From the NCBI RefSeq assembly GCF_001514215.1, contig NZ_KQ948862.1, positions 1 through 64,000 of the forward strand: a stretch of DNA of 64,000 bases, given 5' to 3'. The position numbers and the translations under genes are program-made. Shown here piece by piece: positions 1 to 7,027 of the stretch. Origin of the DNA: Streptomyces bungoensis (GTDB taxonomy: Bacteria; Actinomycetota; Actinomycetes; Streptomycetales; Streptomycetaceae). Under the pieces are notes generated by a model that made no database searches, was not told where the DNA came from, and worked only from the letters and a program-made list of their open reading frames with translations. Numbering within the stretch: the stretch's first letter is position 1; each line of letters starts with the position of its first letter.

Positions 1-617
1 GCCGCGAGCCGCCAGGCGGCCGGACGGTCCTCGGCGCGCAGGGCCGCCACGGCAGCGAGGAGGACGCCTCGCTGCTCCTGTGGAACCCCGTCGGCCGCCC
101 GTTCGTACAGCCGAGCGCCCTCCTCCAGGACCAGGCCCGTGTCGATCCCGGCCGGGATCTTGATCCGCGCGTGGTGCCGCCAGGTGGCGACCGGGTCCGA
201 CCAGGCCTCCACCGTGTAGGTCCAGTGGCCGGGCGCGTCGGGGGTGACGGTGGCGCCCCAGCGGTCGGTGCCCGGGGCCAGTTCGCGCATCGGCGTCCAG
301 GGGCCCGGCCGGCCCCGCGGGTCGCGCAGGACGACGTTCGCGCCGACGGCGTCGTGCCCCTCCCGGAACACGGTGGCCGACACCTGGAACGACTCGCCGG
401 TCACGGATTTGGCCGGTTTGCGCCCGTGCTGGACGACCGGGCGCACGTCCAGCACGGGTATCCGGCCGACGACGGGCCCGTCAGCGAACGGGTGTTCGGG
501 GGTGATGGGCGGATCGAGCGCGCCCGCGGCGGGCTTCCCGGACTTCTTGCCCGGCGCCTTCTTCGCCGCTGCCTTGCTGGTGGTCGGTGGTGCTGACGAG
601 TGGTGCGTGGCGGGCAT
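1..617 (-). CDS. glgE: Alpha-1,4-glucan:maltose-1-phosphate maltosyltransferase, N-terminal part (runs off the left edge)
   Basis: The first 205 codons of a GlgE-type GH13_3 enzyme are present; the catalytic barrel lies outside the window. GlgE transfers maltosyl units from maltose-1-phosphate onto alpha-1,4-glucans in the cytoplasm. After a Lys/Ala/Pro-rich leader (about residues 10-35), the translation shows the GlgE N-terminal beta domain: GRIPVLDVRPVV, then GESFQVSATVFREGHDAVGA and the HWTYTVEAWSDP segment. The ATG at 617 is preceded by an ACAGGAG ribosome site. It diverges from glgP, a second glucan enzyme, which supports the call. Family assignment is from pattern recall only. Confidence 0.88.
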   Translation of the reverse strand, partial: MPATHHSSAPPTTSKAAAKKAPGKKSGKPAAGALDPPITPEHPFADGPVVGRIPVLDVRPVVQHGRKPAKSVTGESFQVSATVFREGHDAVGANVVLRDPRGRPGPWTPMRELAPGTDRWGATVTPDAPGHWTYTVEAWSDPVATWRHHARIKIPAGIDTGLVLEEGARLYERAADGVPQEQRGVLLAAVAALRAEDRPAAWRLA

Positions 618-1012
618 GACCGCTCCTGTCCGCGTCAACGAGGGTGTGGGCGGGCGGATGTGGGGAGGTGGGTCCTGCGGGTGGTGCTGTGGTGTGCCTG
701 TGGGGTGTACCGGAGGAGCCTCCCCTGCTCCTCGGGCGGGCAATCCGGCACTTTGTTAACTACTCGCGCGTATGTCTACAGGGAAGACCCGCCCCTTTTG
801 CCCATGAGCAGGATCCACCCCTCTTTTTCGAGTGCCCACCGACTCCGCCTCCACGCCCCCACCGCACGGGTGTGCCCCTCGCCGTGCCCCGCCGCGCCCC
901 GACACCCGCTGCGGGTACCTCCCCACCGACCCCCGGGTAACCACTACCGTCGACAGAGACGACGAGACGTACAGCGCCGTGCGTCTCACCCCGCAACGCG
1001 TCGAGGTGGAGT
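618..1012. promoter_or_regulatory. Divergent glgE/glgP intergenic region
   Basis: This 395-base stretch holds no convincing gene; the short open frames here have atypical composition. It must carry promoters for glgE (leftward) and glgP (rightward). A TACCGT hexamer at 945-950 could be the glgP -10 box, which would leave a leader of about 55 bases. The AT-richer stretch around 755-775 (TTTGTTAACTA) is the likeliest place for the glgE promoter. No operator was recognised. Confidence 0.45.
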
Positions 1013-3631
1013 GTGAAGGCGATCCGTCGGTTCACCGTCCGTCCCGTTCTCCCCGAACCCCTCCGGCCGCTCAGCGACCTGGCCCGCAACCTGCGATGGT
1101 CCTGGCATGCGGAAACGCGCGACCTGTTCCAGTCCGTCGACCCCGAGGGCTGGGCCGCCGCCAAGGGCGACCCGGTGCGGCTGCTGGGCGGGGTGCGGCC
1201 GGCCCGCCTCGCCGAGCTGGCCGGGGACCGGCGGTTCCGCCGCCGGCTCACCGCCGCGGCCGACGACCTGAACGACTATCTGACCGGCGACCGCTGGTAC
1301 CAGTCCCAGGGCGACGGACTCCCCGCCGCCGTCGCCTACTTCTCCCCGGAGTTCGGCATCACGGCCGCCCTGCCCCAGTACTCCGGCGGGCTCGGCATCC
1401 TCGCCGGCGACCACCTCAAGGCGGCCAGCGACCTCGGGGTCCCGCTCATCGGGGTCGGCCTGCTCTACCGGCACGGATACTTCCGCCAGACCCTGTCCCG
1501 GGACGGCTGGCAGCAGGAGCACTACCCGGTGCTGGACCCCCACGAGCTCCCCGTCACCCAGCTGAAGGAGGCCGACGGCACCCCCGCCCAGGTCTCCCTC
1601 GCCCTGCCCGGCGGCCGGGCGCTGCACGCCCGGATCTGGCTGGCCCGGGTGGGCCGGGTGCCGCTGCTGATGCTGGACTCCGACGTCGAGGAGAACGACC
1701 TCGGCGAACGCGGGGTGACCGACCGGCTGTACGGCGGCGGCAGCGAGCACCGGCTGCTCCAGGAGATGCTGCTGGGGATAGGGGGTGTGCGGGCCGTGCG
1801 GACGTACTGCCGGCTCACCGGGCACCCGGAGCCGGAGGTGTTCCACACCAACGAGGGGCACGCCGGCTTCCTCGGCCTGGAGCGGATCGCCGAACTGTGC
1901 GCGGACGGACTCGACTTCGACGCGGCGCTGGAGGCCGTGCGGAGCGGGACCGTGTTCACCACCCACACCCCCGTCCCGGCCGGCATCGACCGCTTCGACC
2001 GGGAGCTGGTCGCCCGGCACTTCGGCACGGACGCCGAGCTGCCGCGCATCGACGTGCAGCGGATCCTGGCGCTGGGCATGGAGACCTACCCGGGCGGCGA
2101 GCCGAACCTGTTCAACATGGCCGTGATGGGCCTCAGGCTGGCCCAGCGGGCCAACGGCGTGTCCCTGCTGCACGGGCACGTCAGCCGGGAGATGTTCGCG
2201 GGCCTGTGGCCGGGATTCGACGCCGAGGAGGTGCCGATCACCTCCGTCACCAACGGGGTGCACGCCCCGACCTGGGTGGCCCCCGAGGTGTTCCGGCTCG
2301 GCGCCCGGCAGATCGGCGCCCAGCGGGCCGAGGACGCGCTGACCGTGGGCGGCTCGGAGCGCTGGGACTCCGTCACGGAGATCCCCGACCAGGAGATCTG
2401 GGAACTGCGCCGCACCCTGCGCGAACAGCTCGTGCAGGAGGTGCGCGAACGGCTGCGCGCCTCCTGGCGGCAGCGGGGCGCCGGCGACGCGGAACTGGGC
2501 TGGGTCGACGGCGTGCTGGACCCCGACGTGCTGACGATCGGCTTCGCGCGGCGCGTGCCCTCGTACAAGCGCCTGACCCTGATGCTCCGGGACCGCGACC
2601 GCCTGATGGAGCTGCTGCTGCACCCGGAGCGGCCGCTCCAGATCGTCGTCGCGGGCAAGGCGCACCCGGCGGACGACGGCGGCAAGCGCCTGGTCCAGGA
2701 GCTGGTGCGCTTCGCGGACGACCCCCGCGTGCGCCACCGCGTCGTCTTCCTGCCCGACTACGGCATGGCGATGGCGCAGAAGCTCTACCACGGCTGCGAC
2801 GTCTGGCTGAACAATCCGCTGCGCCCGCTGGAGGCCTGCGGCACGAGCGGGATGAAGGCGGCGCTGAACGGCTGCCTCAACCTCTCGGTGCTGGACGGCT
2901 GGTGGGACGAGTGGTTCCAACCGGACTTCGGCTGGGCGATCCCCACCGCGGACGGCGCGGGCACCGACCCGGACCGCCGCGACGACATCGAGGCGGCCGC
3001 GCTGTACGACCTGCTCGAACAGCGGGTCACCCCGCGCTTCTACGAGCGGGGGCGGGGCGGACTGCCCGACCGGTGGATCCAGATGGTCCGCCAGACCCTC
3101 GGCCTGCTGGGCCCGAAGGTGCTGGCCGGGCGCATGGTCCGGGAGTACGTCGACCGCCTGTACGCGCCCGCCGCCCTGTCCCACCGCGCCCTGACCCCCG
3201 ACACGGCCCGCGAACTGGCCGCCTGGAAGGCCCGGGTGCGCGCCGCCTGGTCCCGGGTGAGCGTCGACCACGTGGAGACGACGGCGACGACGGCCACCGC
3301 GGAACTCGGCACCACCGTGGGGCTGCGGGTCCGGGTGGGGCTCGGCGACCTCGAACCGGACGACGTGGAGGTGCAGGCCGTCTCCGGGCGGGTCGACGCC
3401 GAGGACCGCATCACGGACGCCACCACGGTCCCGCTCAAGCCGGCCGGCGCCCCCGACCTGGAGGGCCGCCGCCTCTACGAGGGCCCGCTCTCCCTGGACC
3501 GCACCGGCCCCTACGGCTACACGGTCCGCATCCTCCCCTCCCACCGCCTCCTCGCCTCCGCCGCGGAACTGGGCCTGGTGACGGTGCCGTCGCAGGACGT
3601 GGTGGAGGGGGCGGGGGTGCTGCTGCGCTGA
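1013..3631 (+). CDS. glgP: Alpha-glucan (glycogen/maltodextrin) phosphorylase, GT35, actinobacterial DUF3417 type
   Basis: This 872-residue enzyme releases glucose-1-phosphate from alpha-1,4-glucans using pyridoxal phosphate. The N-terminal about 110 residues (FTVRPVLPEPLRPLSDLARN onward) are the DUF3417 domain seen in this subfamily. The phosphorylase body follows, with YFSPEFGI, YSGGLGILAGDHLKAASDLG and NTNEGHAGF-like segments. The PLP lysine is K615 in EACGTSGMKAALNG, the counterpart of the classical GTGNMKFALNG motif. The length suits the roughly 850-residue family rather than E. coli GlgP. GTG 1013 is chosen because of the GAGGTGGA ribosome site. It diverges from glgE, so both act on the same glucan pool. 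Confidence 0.93.
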   Translation: MKAIRRFTVRPVLPEPLRPLSDLARNLRWSWHAETRDLFQSVDPEGWAAAKGDPVRLLGGVRPARLAELAGDRRFRRRLTAAADDLNDYLTGDRWYQSQGDGLPAAVAYFSPEFGITAALPQYSGGLGILAGDHLKAASDLGVPLIGVGLLYRHGYFRQTLSRDGWQQEHYPVLDPHELPVTQLKEADGTPAQVSLALPGGRALHARIWLARVGRVPLLMLDSDVEENDLGERGVTDRLYGGGSEHRLLQEMLLGIGGVRAVRTYCRLTGHPEPEVFHTNEGHAGFLGLERIAELCADGLDFDAALEAVRSGTVFTTHTPVPAGIDRFDRELVARHFGTDAELPRIDVQRILALGMETYPGGEPNLFNMAVMGLRLAQRANGVSLLHGHVSREMFAGLWPGFDAEEVPITSVTNGVHAPTWVAPEVFRLGARQIGAQRAEDALTVGGSERWDSVTEIPDQEIWELRRTLREQLVQEVRERLRASWRQRGAGDAELGWVDGVLDPDVLTIGFARRVPSYKRLTLMLRDRDRLMELLLHPERPLQIVVAGKAHPADDGGKRLVQELVRFADDPRVRHRVVFLPDYGMAMAQKLYHGCDVWLNNPLRPLEACGTSGMKAALNGCLNLSVLDGWWDEWFQPDFGWAIPTADGAGTDPDRRDDIEAAALYDLLEQRVTPRFYERGRGGLPDRWIQMVRQTLGLLGPKVLAGRMVREYVDRLYAPAALSHRALTPDTARELAAWKARVRAAWSRVSVDHVETTATTATAELGTTVGLRVRVGLGDLEPDDVEVQAVSGRVDAEDRITDATTVPLKPAGAPDLEGRRLYEGPLSLDRTGPYGYTVRILPSHRLLASAAELGLVTVPSQDVVEGAGVLLR

Positions 3632-3656
3632 CGGCCGGCGCGCCCCCGGCCGGCTG

Positions 3657-4451
3657 TCAGCCCAGCCGTACGGAGTCCCCGGCCGAGACGACCCGCGCGG
3701 TCGTCGTCGTGCCGGGGAAGTACCAGCGCCAGCTGCCGGCCGAGGTGGCCGTGACTTCGGTGCTCAGCTTGCCGGCGTCGCCCGTCCGCACCGTCTTCAC
3801 CGTGCGGTAGTGGGCGGCGCCGGCGGCCTTGAACTGGAGCCGCACGTCCTGCCCGGTGAACCCGTGGTACTCGAGGTCCTCCCAGTTCGCGCGGGTCAGC
3901 CTCCCGGAGACCGTCAGCCTGCCGCCCTTGGCGACGGGCTCCGGGGAGGCGTCCGTGGTGAGCCTGGAGGCGCGCTTCGTCTTGAACTCGGCGATGTCGT
4001 CGCTGATCCAGTAGTCACCGTCGTTGGCCTTGACGGTGGCGTCGACCTGCCAGACGCCCGCGGTGTGGTTGACGTCCTCGGGCAGGCTGCCCGGGAGCCA
4101 CCGCGGGTCCAGGGTCATCGTGGCCGTGCACACCGAGGTGGTGGAGCTCTTCTTCACGCACGTGGTACCGGTCCAGTCGCCGAAGCCCCAGCCGTCGCTC
4201 TTGTCGAAGACGCTGACGTGCGACAGGCCCTTCACGCCGGAGTCGTCCCGGACGGTGATGGCGATCGGGTAGGTGATGCGCTTGGACGTGCCGACGACGA
4301 CGTTCTTCCCGCCGTTGACGACGGCGTCCGTGACGCGGACGTCCCCCTTCCCCTCCGCGTGGGCGCCGGTCGCCGTGAGCAGCGTCAGGGCCGCGGCCCC
4401 GCCCGCCAGCGCCCACGCCGCCGCGACCGTTCTGGTTCCTCCGCCTCGCAT
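3657..4451 (-). CDS. Secreted protein of unknown function
   Basis: I do not recognise the family. The 264-residue product starts with a classical Sec signal peptide: MRGGGTR, a hydrophobic Ala/Leu core, and a likely cut after GAHA near residue 31. The mature part is rich in beta-forming residues and Lys/Thr, with RITYPIAITVRDDSGVKGLSHVSVF and a late segment GRLTVSGRLTRANWEDLEYHGF resembling repeated Ig-like or calcium-binding beta domains. One Cys pair (TTCVKKSSTTSVC) is likely oxidised outside the cell. The internal ATG at 4451 is preferred over an in-frame start at 4490, because GGGAGGGATC directly precedes it and the signal peptide then starts properly. Confidence 0.75.
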   Translation of the reverse strand: MRGGGTRTVAAAWALAGGAAALTLLTATGAHAEGKGDVRVTDAVVNGGKNVVVGTSKRITYPIAITVRDDSGVKGLSHVSVFDKSDGWGFGDWTGTTCVKKSSTTSVCTATMTLDPRWLPGSLPEDVNHTAGVWQVDATVKANDGDYWISDDIAEFKTKRASRLTTDASPEPVAKGGRLTVSGRLTRANWEDLEYHGFTGQDVRLQFKAAGAAHYRTVKTVRTGDAGKLSTEVTATSAGSWRWYFPGTTTTARVVSAGDSVRLG

Positions 4452-4526
4452 GATCCCTCCCATGGGTGTGGAAGGAGTGAGGCTACCCATCGGCGGTCGC
4501 CCGGCGGGACCGGATTTCGCCGACGC

Positions 4527-5048
4527 TCAGTCCTCGCCGTACCCGGCGCACAGGCGCCGCAGCACCGCTCCGCACCGCCGCGCGTACGCGTGCTGCAGGC
4601 CCCGGGTCGCCGGGCCGCCCGCCCGGGCGTACCACTTGGCCGGGCGGCTGTAGGCGGCGACCGTGAGCCAGACCGTGCCGTCGCCCGTGCGGTCGACGAC
4701 GAAGGCCTCCTCGCCGCATTCGGGGTGGCCCTCGAGGGTGCCGTAGGCCCAGCCGGCGCGGCGGGGTTCCTCGGTGGTCCAGATGATGCGGCAGGGGGCC
4801 TTGATGAGGCCCGCCAGGGTGACCGTGACGTCGACGCCGGGGGCCGCGCGGTCGGCGCCGGCGTCGATGCCGACGCCCATGGCACGGTGCATCTCCCAGG
4901 TCAGGACGGCCTCGGCGGCCCGCCGGAAGACCTCGTGGCCCTCTCCGACGCGGGTGCGGACCAGCATGGGGCGGTAGCCGGGCGGGCAGGAGCGCAGGTC
5001 GTCGCGGGTCGCGCCGACCGGCTCGTAGGTGAAGGGCGCCGGGGACAT
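4527..5048 (-). CDS. DUF1990 (UPF0548) family protein
   Basis: This 173-residue cytoplasmic protein has no signal peptide. The order FTYEPVGATRDDL, GYRPMLVRTRVGEGHEVFRRAAEAVLTWEMHRAMGV, IWTTEEPRRAGWAYGTLEGHPECGEEAF and a C-terminal AYSRPAKWYARAGGPATRGLQHAYARR is the DUF1990 pattern. These proteins resemble START-like folds, and their biochemical role is unknown. The conserved HPECGEE motif is intact. It lies downstream of the protease gene on the same strand, but a strong terminator hairpin at 5062-5101 separates them, so it is probably transcribed on its own. Confidence 0.85.
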   Translation of the reverse strand: MSPAPFTYEPVGATRDDLRSCPPGYRPMLVRTRVGEGHEVFRRAAEAVLTWEMHRAMGVGIDAGADRAAPGVDVTVTLAGLIKAPCRIIWTTEEPRRAGWAYGTLEGHPECGEEAFVVDRTGDGTVWLTVAAYSRPAKWYARAGGPATRGLQHAYARRCGAVLRRLCAGYGED

Positions 5049-5061
5049 GGGTCACAAGCGT

Positions 5062-5101
5062 AGGGCGGCACCCGGGGCGCCGTTCGCCCGGGTGCCGCCC
5101 T
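5062..5101 (-). terminator. Rho-independent-like terminator of the first metalloprotease gene
   Basis: A perfect 15-bp inverted repeat (AGGGCGGCACCCGGG and its complement) around a 10-base loop lies 15 bases past the stop codon of the leftward protease gene. As usual in Streptomyces there is no strong U tract. Confidence 0.75.
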
Positions 5102-5116
5102 GTGGCGCTCCTCGTA

Positions 5117-6775
5117 CTAGTTGACGTTGACGGCCGTCCAGGCCGCCGCCACCGTCTTGTACTCGGTGCTGGTGGAGCCGTACAGCGCGGACGCCGCGTT
5201 CAGGGTCGCCGTGCGGGCGGCCTTGTAGTTGGTCGTCGACGTCATGTACGTCGTCAGCGCCTTGTACCAGATCTGCAGCGCCTTGGCGCGGCCGATGCCG
5301 GTGACCGCGGCGCCGTTGTACGTCGGCGAGTTGTACGACACACCGTTGATCGTCTTCGCGCCGCTGCCCTCCGAGAGGAGGTAGAAGAAGTGGTTCGCGA
5401 CGCCGGACGAGTAGTGGACGTCCTTGCTGCCGACCGAGGAGGACCAGTAGTCCGCCGAGCCGCCGTCCTTGCTGGGCTTGTCCATGTAGCGCAGCGGGGT
5501 GCCGTCGCCGTTGATGTTGATCTTCTCGCCGATGAGGTAGTCGCCGACGTCGGAGGCGTTGTTGGCGTAGAACTCCACGCCGGTGCCGAAGATGTCGGAG
5601 GTGGCCTCGTTGAGGCCGCCGGACTCGCCGGAGTAGTTGAGACCGGCGGTGTTGGAGGTGACGCCGTGGCTCATCTCGTGGCCGGCGACGTCCAGCGAGG
5701 TCAGCGGGTGGGTGTTGCTCGAGCCGTCGCCGTAGGTCATGCAGAAGCAGCTGTCGTCCCAGAAGGCGTTCACGTACGAGTTGCCGTAGTGGACGCGGGA
5801 GTAGGCGCCGACGCCGTTGTTCTTGATGCCGCTGCGCCCGAACGTGTTCTTGTAGAAGTCCCAGGTCTCCTGCGCGCCGTAGGCGGCGTCGGCGGCCGCC
5901 GTCTGGTCGGTGGAGGAGCTGGAGGCGGCGCCCGTGCCCCAGACGTTGTCGGCGTCGGTGAACAGCGAGCCGGTGCCGGAGGTGCCGTGGGCCAGGTTGT
6001 ACGTCTTGTGGCCGCCGCGCGTGGTGTCGTACAGCTGGTACGTCGAGCCCGACAGGTTGGTGCTGAGGCTGACGGTGCCCGAGTACAGCGTCTTGCCGGT
6101 GCCGGTCGCGTTCTCGATGCCCTGGTACTCGAAGAGCTTCTTGCCGGTGGCGGCGTCGGTGATGACGTGCAGCTGGTTGGGGGTGCCGTCGTCCTGGAGG
6201 CCGCCGACGACCGTCTCGTAGGCGAGGACGGGCTTGCCGGAGCCGGCCCAGATCACCTTGCGCGCGCCGTCCGCGGTGGACTTGGCGGAGCCGAGGGTCT
6301 TCGCGGCGCTCACGGCCTGCTTCTCGGCCTTCGCGGCGGTGATCTGCGGCTTGAGCGAGGCCACCTTCACGGCCGCCTTGTTCGCCTTGGTGACGCCCTC
6401 GGTCCTGCCGGACTTGGCGGTGTGGACGATCAGGTCGCCGCCGAGGACGGGCAGGCCGGCGTAGGTGCGCTCGTAGCGGGTGTGGAGCGTGCCGTCGGCG
6501 TCCTTGACGACGTCCTTGACGACGAGCTTCTCCTTGGCGCCGAGGCCTATGGACCGGGCCGTCCCGGCCGCGTCGGCCTGCGCCTGCTGGATCAGGGAGG
6601 TGCGCGCGGCGGCGGACAGCGCGGTCGGAGCCGCGGCCAGGTGCCGGGCGCCGGACTCCGCCGGGGTCTGGGCGGAGGCACTGGTGGTCAGACCGGTGGA
6701 CAGCAGGGCTCCGGCGGCGACCGCGGTGGCGACGGCCAGAGTGGTGCGCTTGTGACGCGCGTAGAGGGGGCTCAC
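5117..6775 (-). CDS. Secreted neutral zinc metalloprotease, thermolysin family M4 (first of tandem pair)
   Basis: This 552-residue preproprotein has a Sec signal peptide (residues 1 to about 37, cut near TSASA-QTP) and an FTP/PepSY-type propeptide to about residue 210 (TRYERTYAGLPVLGGDLIV, RKVIWAGSGKPVLAYETVVGG). The M4 catalytic and C-terminal domains follow. The zinc motif HEMSH is at 366-370, with the downstream glutamate motif GGLNEATSDIFG. A Cys-containing SCFCMTYGDG segment precedes the active site, as in other actinobacterial M4 enzymes. It ends without an extra domain, unlike its paralogue at 7028-9064. A shared element at 6897-6923 lies about 120 bases upstream. It probably degrades extracellular protein. 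Confidence 0.95.
   Translation of the reverse strand: MSPLYARHKRTTLAVATAVAAGALLSTGLTTSASAQTPAESGARHLAAAPTALSAAARTSLIQQAQADAAGTARSIGLGAKEKLVVKDVVKDADGTLHTRYERTYAGLPVLGGDLIVHTAKSGRTEGVTKANKAAVKVASLKPQITAAKAEKQAVSAAKTLGSAKSTADGARKVIWAGSGKPVLAYETVVGGLQDDGTPNQLHVITDAATGKKLFEYQGIENATGTGKTLYSGTVSLSTNLSGSTYQLYDTTRGGHKTYNLAHGTSGTGSLFTDADNVWGTGAASSSSTDQTAAADAAYGAQETWDFYKNTFGRSGIKNNGVGAYSRVHYGNSYVNAFWDDSCFCMTYGDGSSNTHPLTSLDVAGHEMSHGVTSNTAGLNYSGESGGLNEATSDIFGTGVEFYANNASDVGDYLIGEKININGDGTPLRYMDKPSKDGGSADYWSSSVGSKDVHYSSGVANHFFYLLSEGSGAKTINGVSYNSPTYNGAAVTGIGRAKALQIWYKALTTYMTSTTNYKAARTATLNAASALYGSTSTEYKTVAAAWTAVNVN
5721..5882. repeat. 162-base block identical to 8004-8165 (protease paralogue, copy 1)
   Basis: By eye this segment of the first M4 gene matches 8004-8165 base for base, synonymous positions included. 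It covers the codons just ahead of the HEMSH motif (the YKNTFGRSGIKNNGVGAY and NAFWDDSCFC region). Shorter identical runs continue on the other side of the active-site codons. Confidence 0.85.
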
Positions 6776-6892
6776 AGAAGCTCCTTCTTGTGGGGGAGTC
6801 CGGTCAGCGTGGGGTTACTGGCCGGAGAGTGTGGCGTTGAGAAGTTGCTGTGCTGCTGCGGCGGGTGCTGAGAGAGTGGCATCAACGGCGTG

Positions 6893-6928
6893 CACATGTC
6901 AGGACCCTGAAGTGATGTTGGCCGAAAG
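6893..6928 (-). promoter_or_regulatory. Shared upstream element of the proteases (copy 1): TGTCAGGACC-N11-TTGGCC
   Basis: On the plus strand TGTCAGGACC lies at 6897-6906 and TTGGCCGAAA at 6918-6927, 11 bases apart. The same two blocks with the same spacing lie upstream of the second protease (9254-9285). Read in the direction of transcription the order is TTTCGGCCAA, spacer, GGTCCTGACA. It lies about 120-150 bases ahead of the start codon and is likely a regulator site or promoter core. Confidence 0.6.
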
Positions 6929-6968
6929 TCGACAACTCGGGGAATGTTTCGGGTGTGTGAAACGACCA

Positions 6969-6997
6969 CCGTCCGGGGGAGTCGCACCCCCGGACGG
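6969..6997 (-). terminator. Terminator hairpin after the second metalloprotease gene
   Basis: CCGTCCGGGGG and its exact complement flank a 7-base loop 31 bases past the stop codon of the gene ending at 7028. It separates that transcript from the promoter region of the next protease gene. Confidence 0.7.
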
Positions 6998-7027
6998 AGC
7001 CCTGTCACCGGGTCGGGAGCCTGCGGC

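Noticed and set aside
832-3810. Very long open frames opposite or alongside real genes (for example 832-3810 plus, 986-3544 minus, 6944-11179 plus, 19362-23816 plus, 34449-37919 plus, 45102-47978 minus)
   Set aside because: High-GC DNA leaves long stop-free shadow frames. Their translations are Arg/Pro/Gly/Ala-rich or Val/Gly/Asp repeats without motifs, and each is covered by a gene with clear domains.
4015-4653. Small frames on both strands over the secreted-protein gene region (4015-4416 minus, 4273-4653 plus)
   Set aside because: They lack ribosome sites and domain features and lie across a gene with a clear signal peptide.
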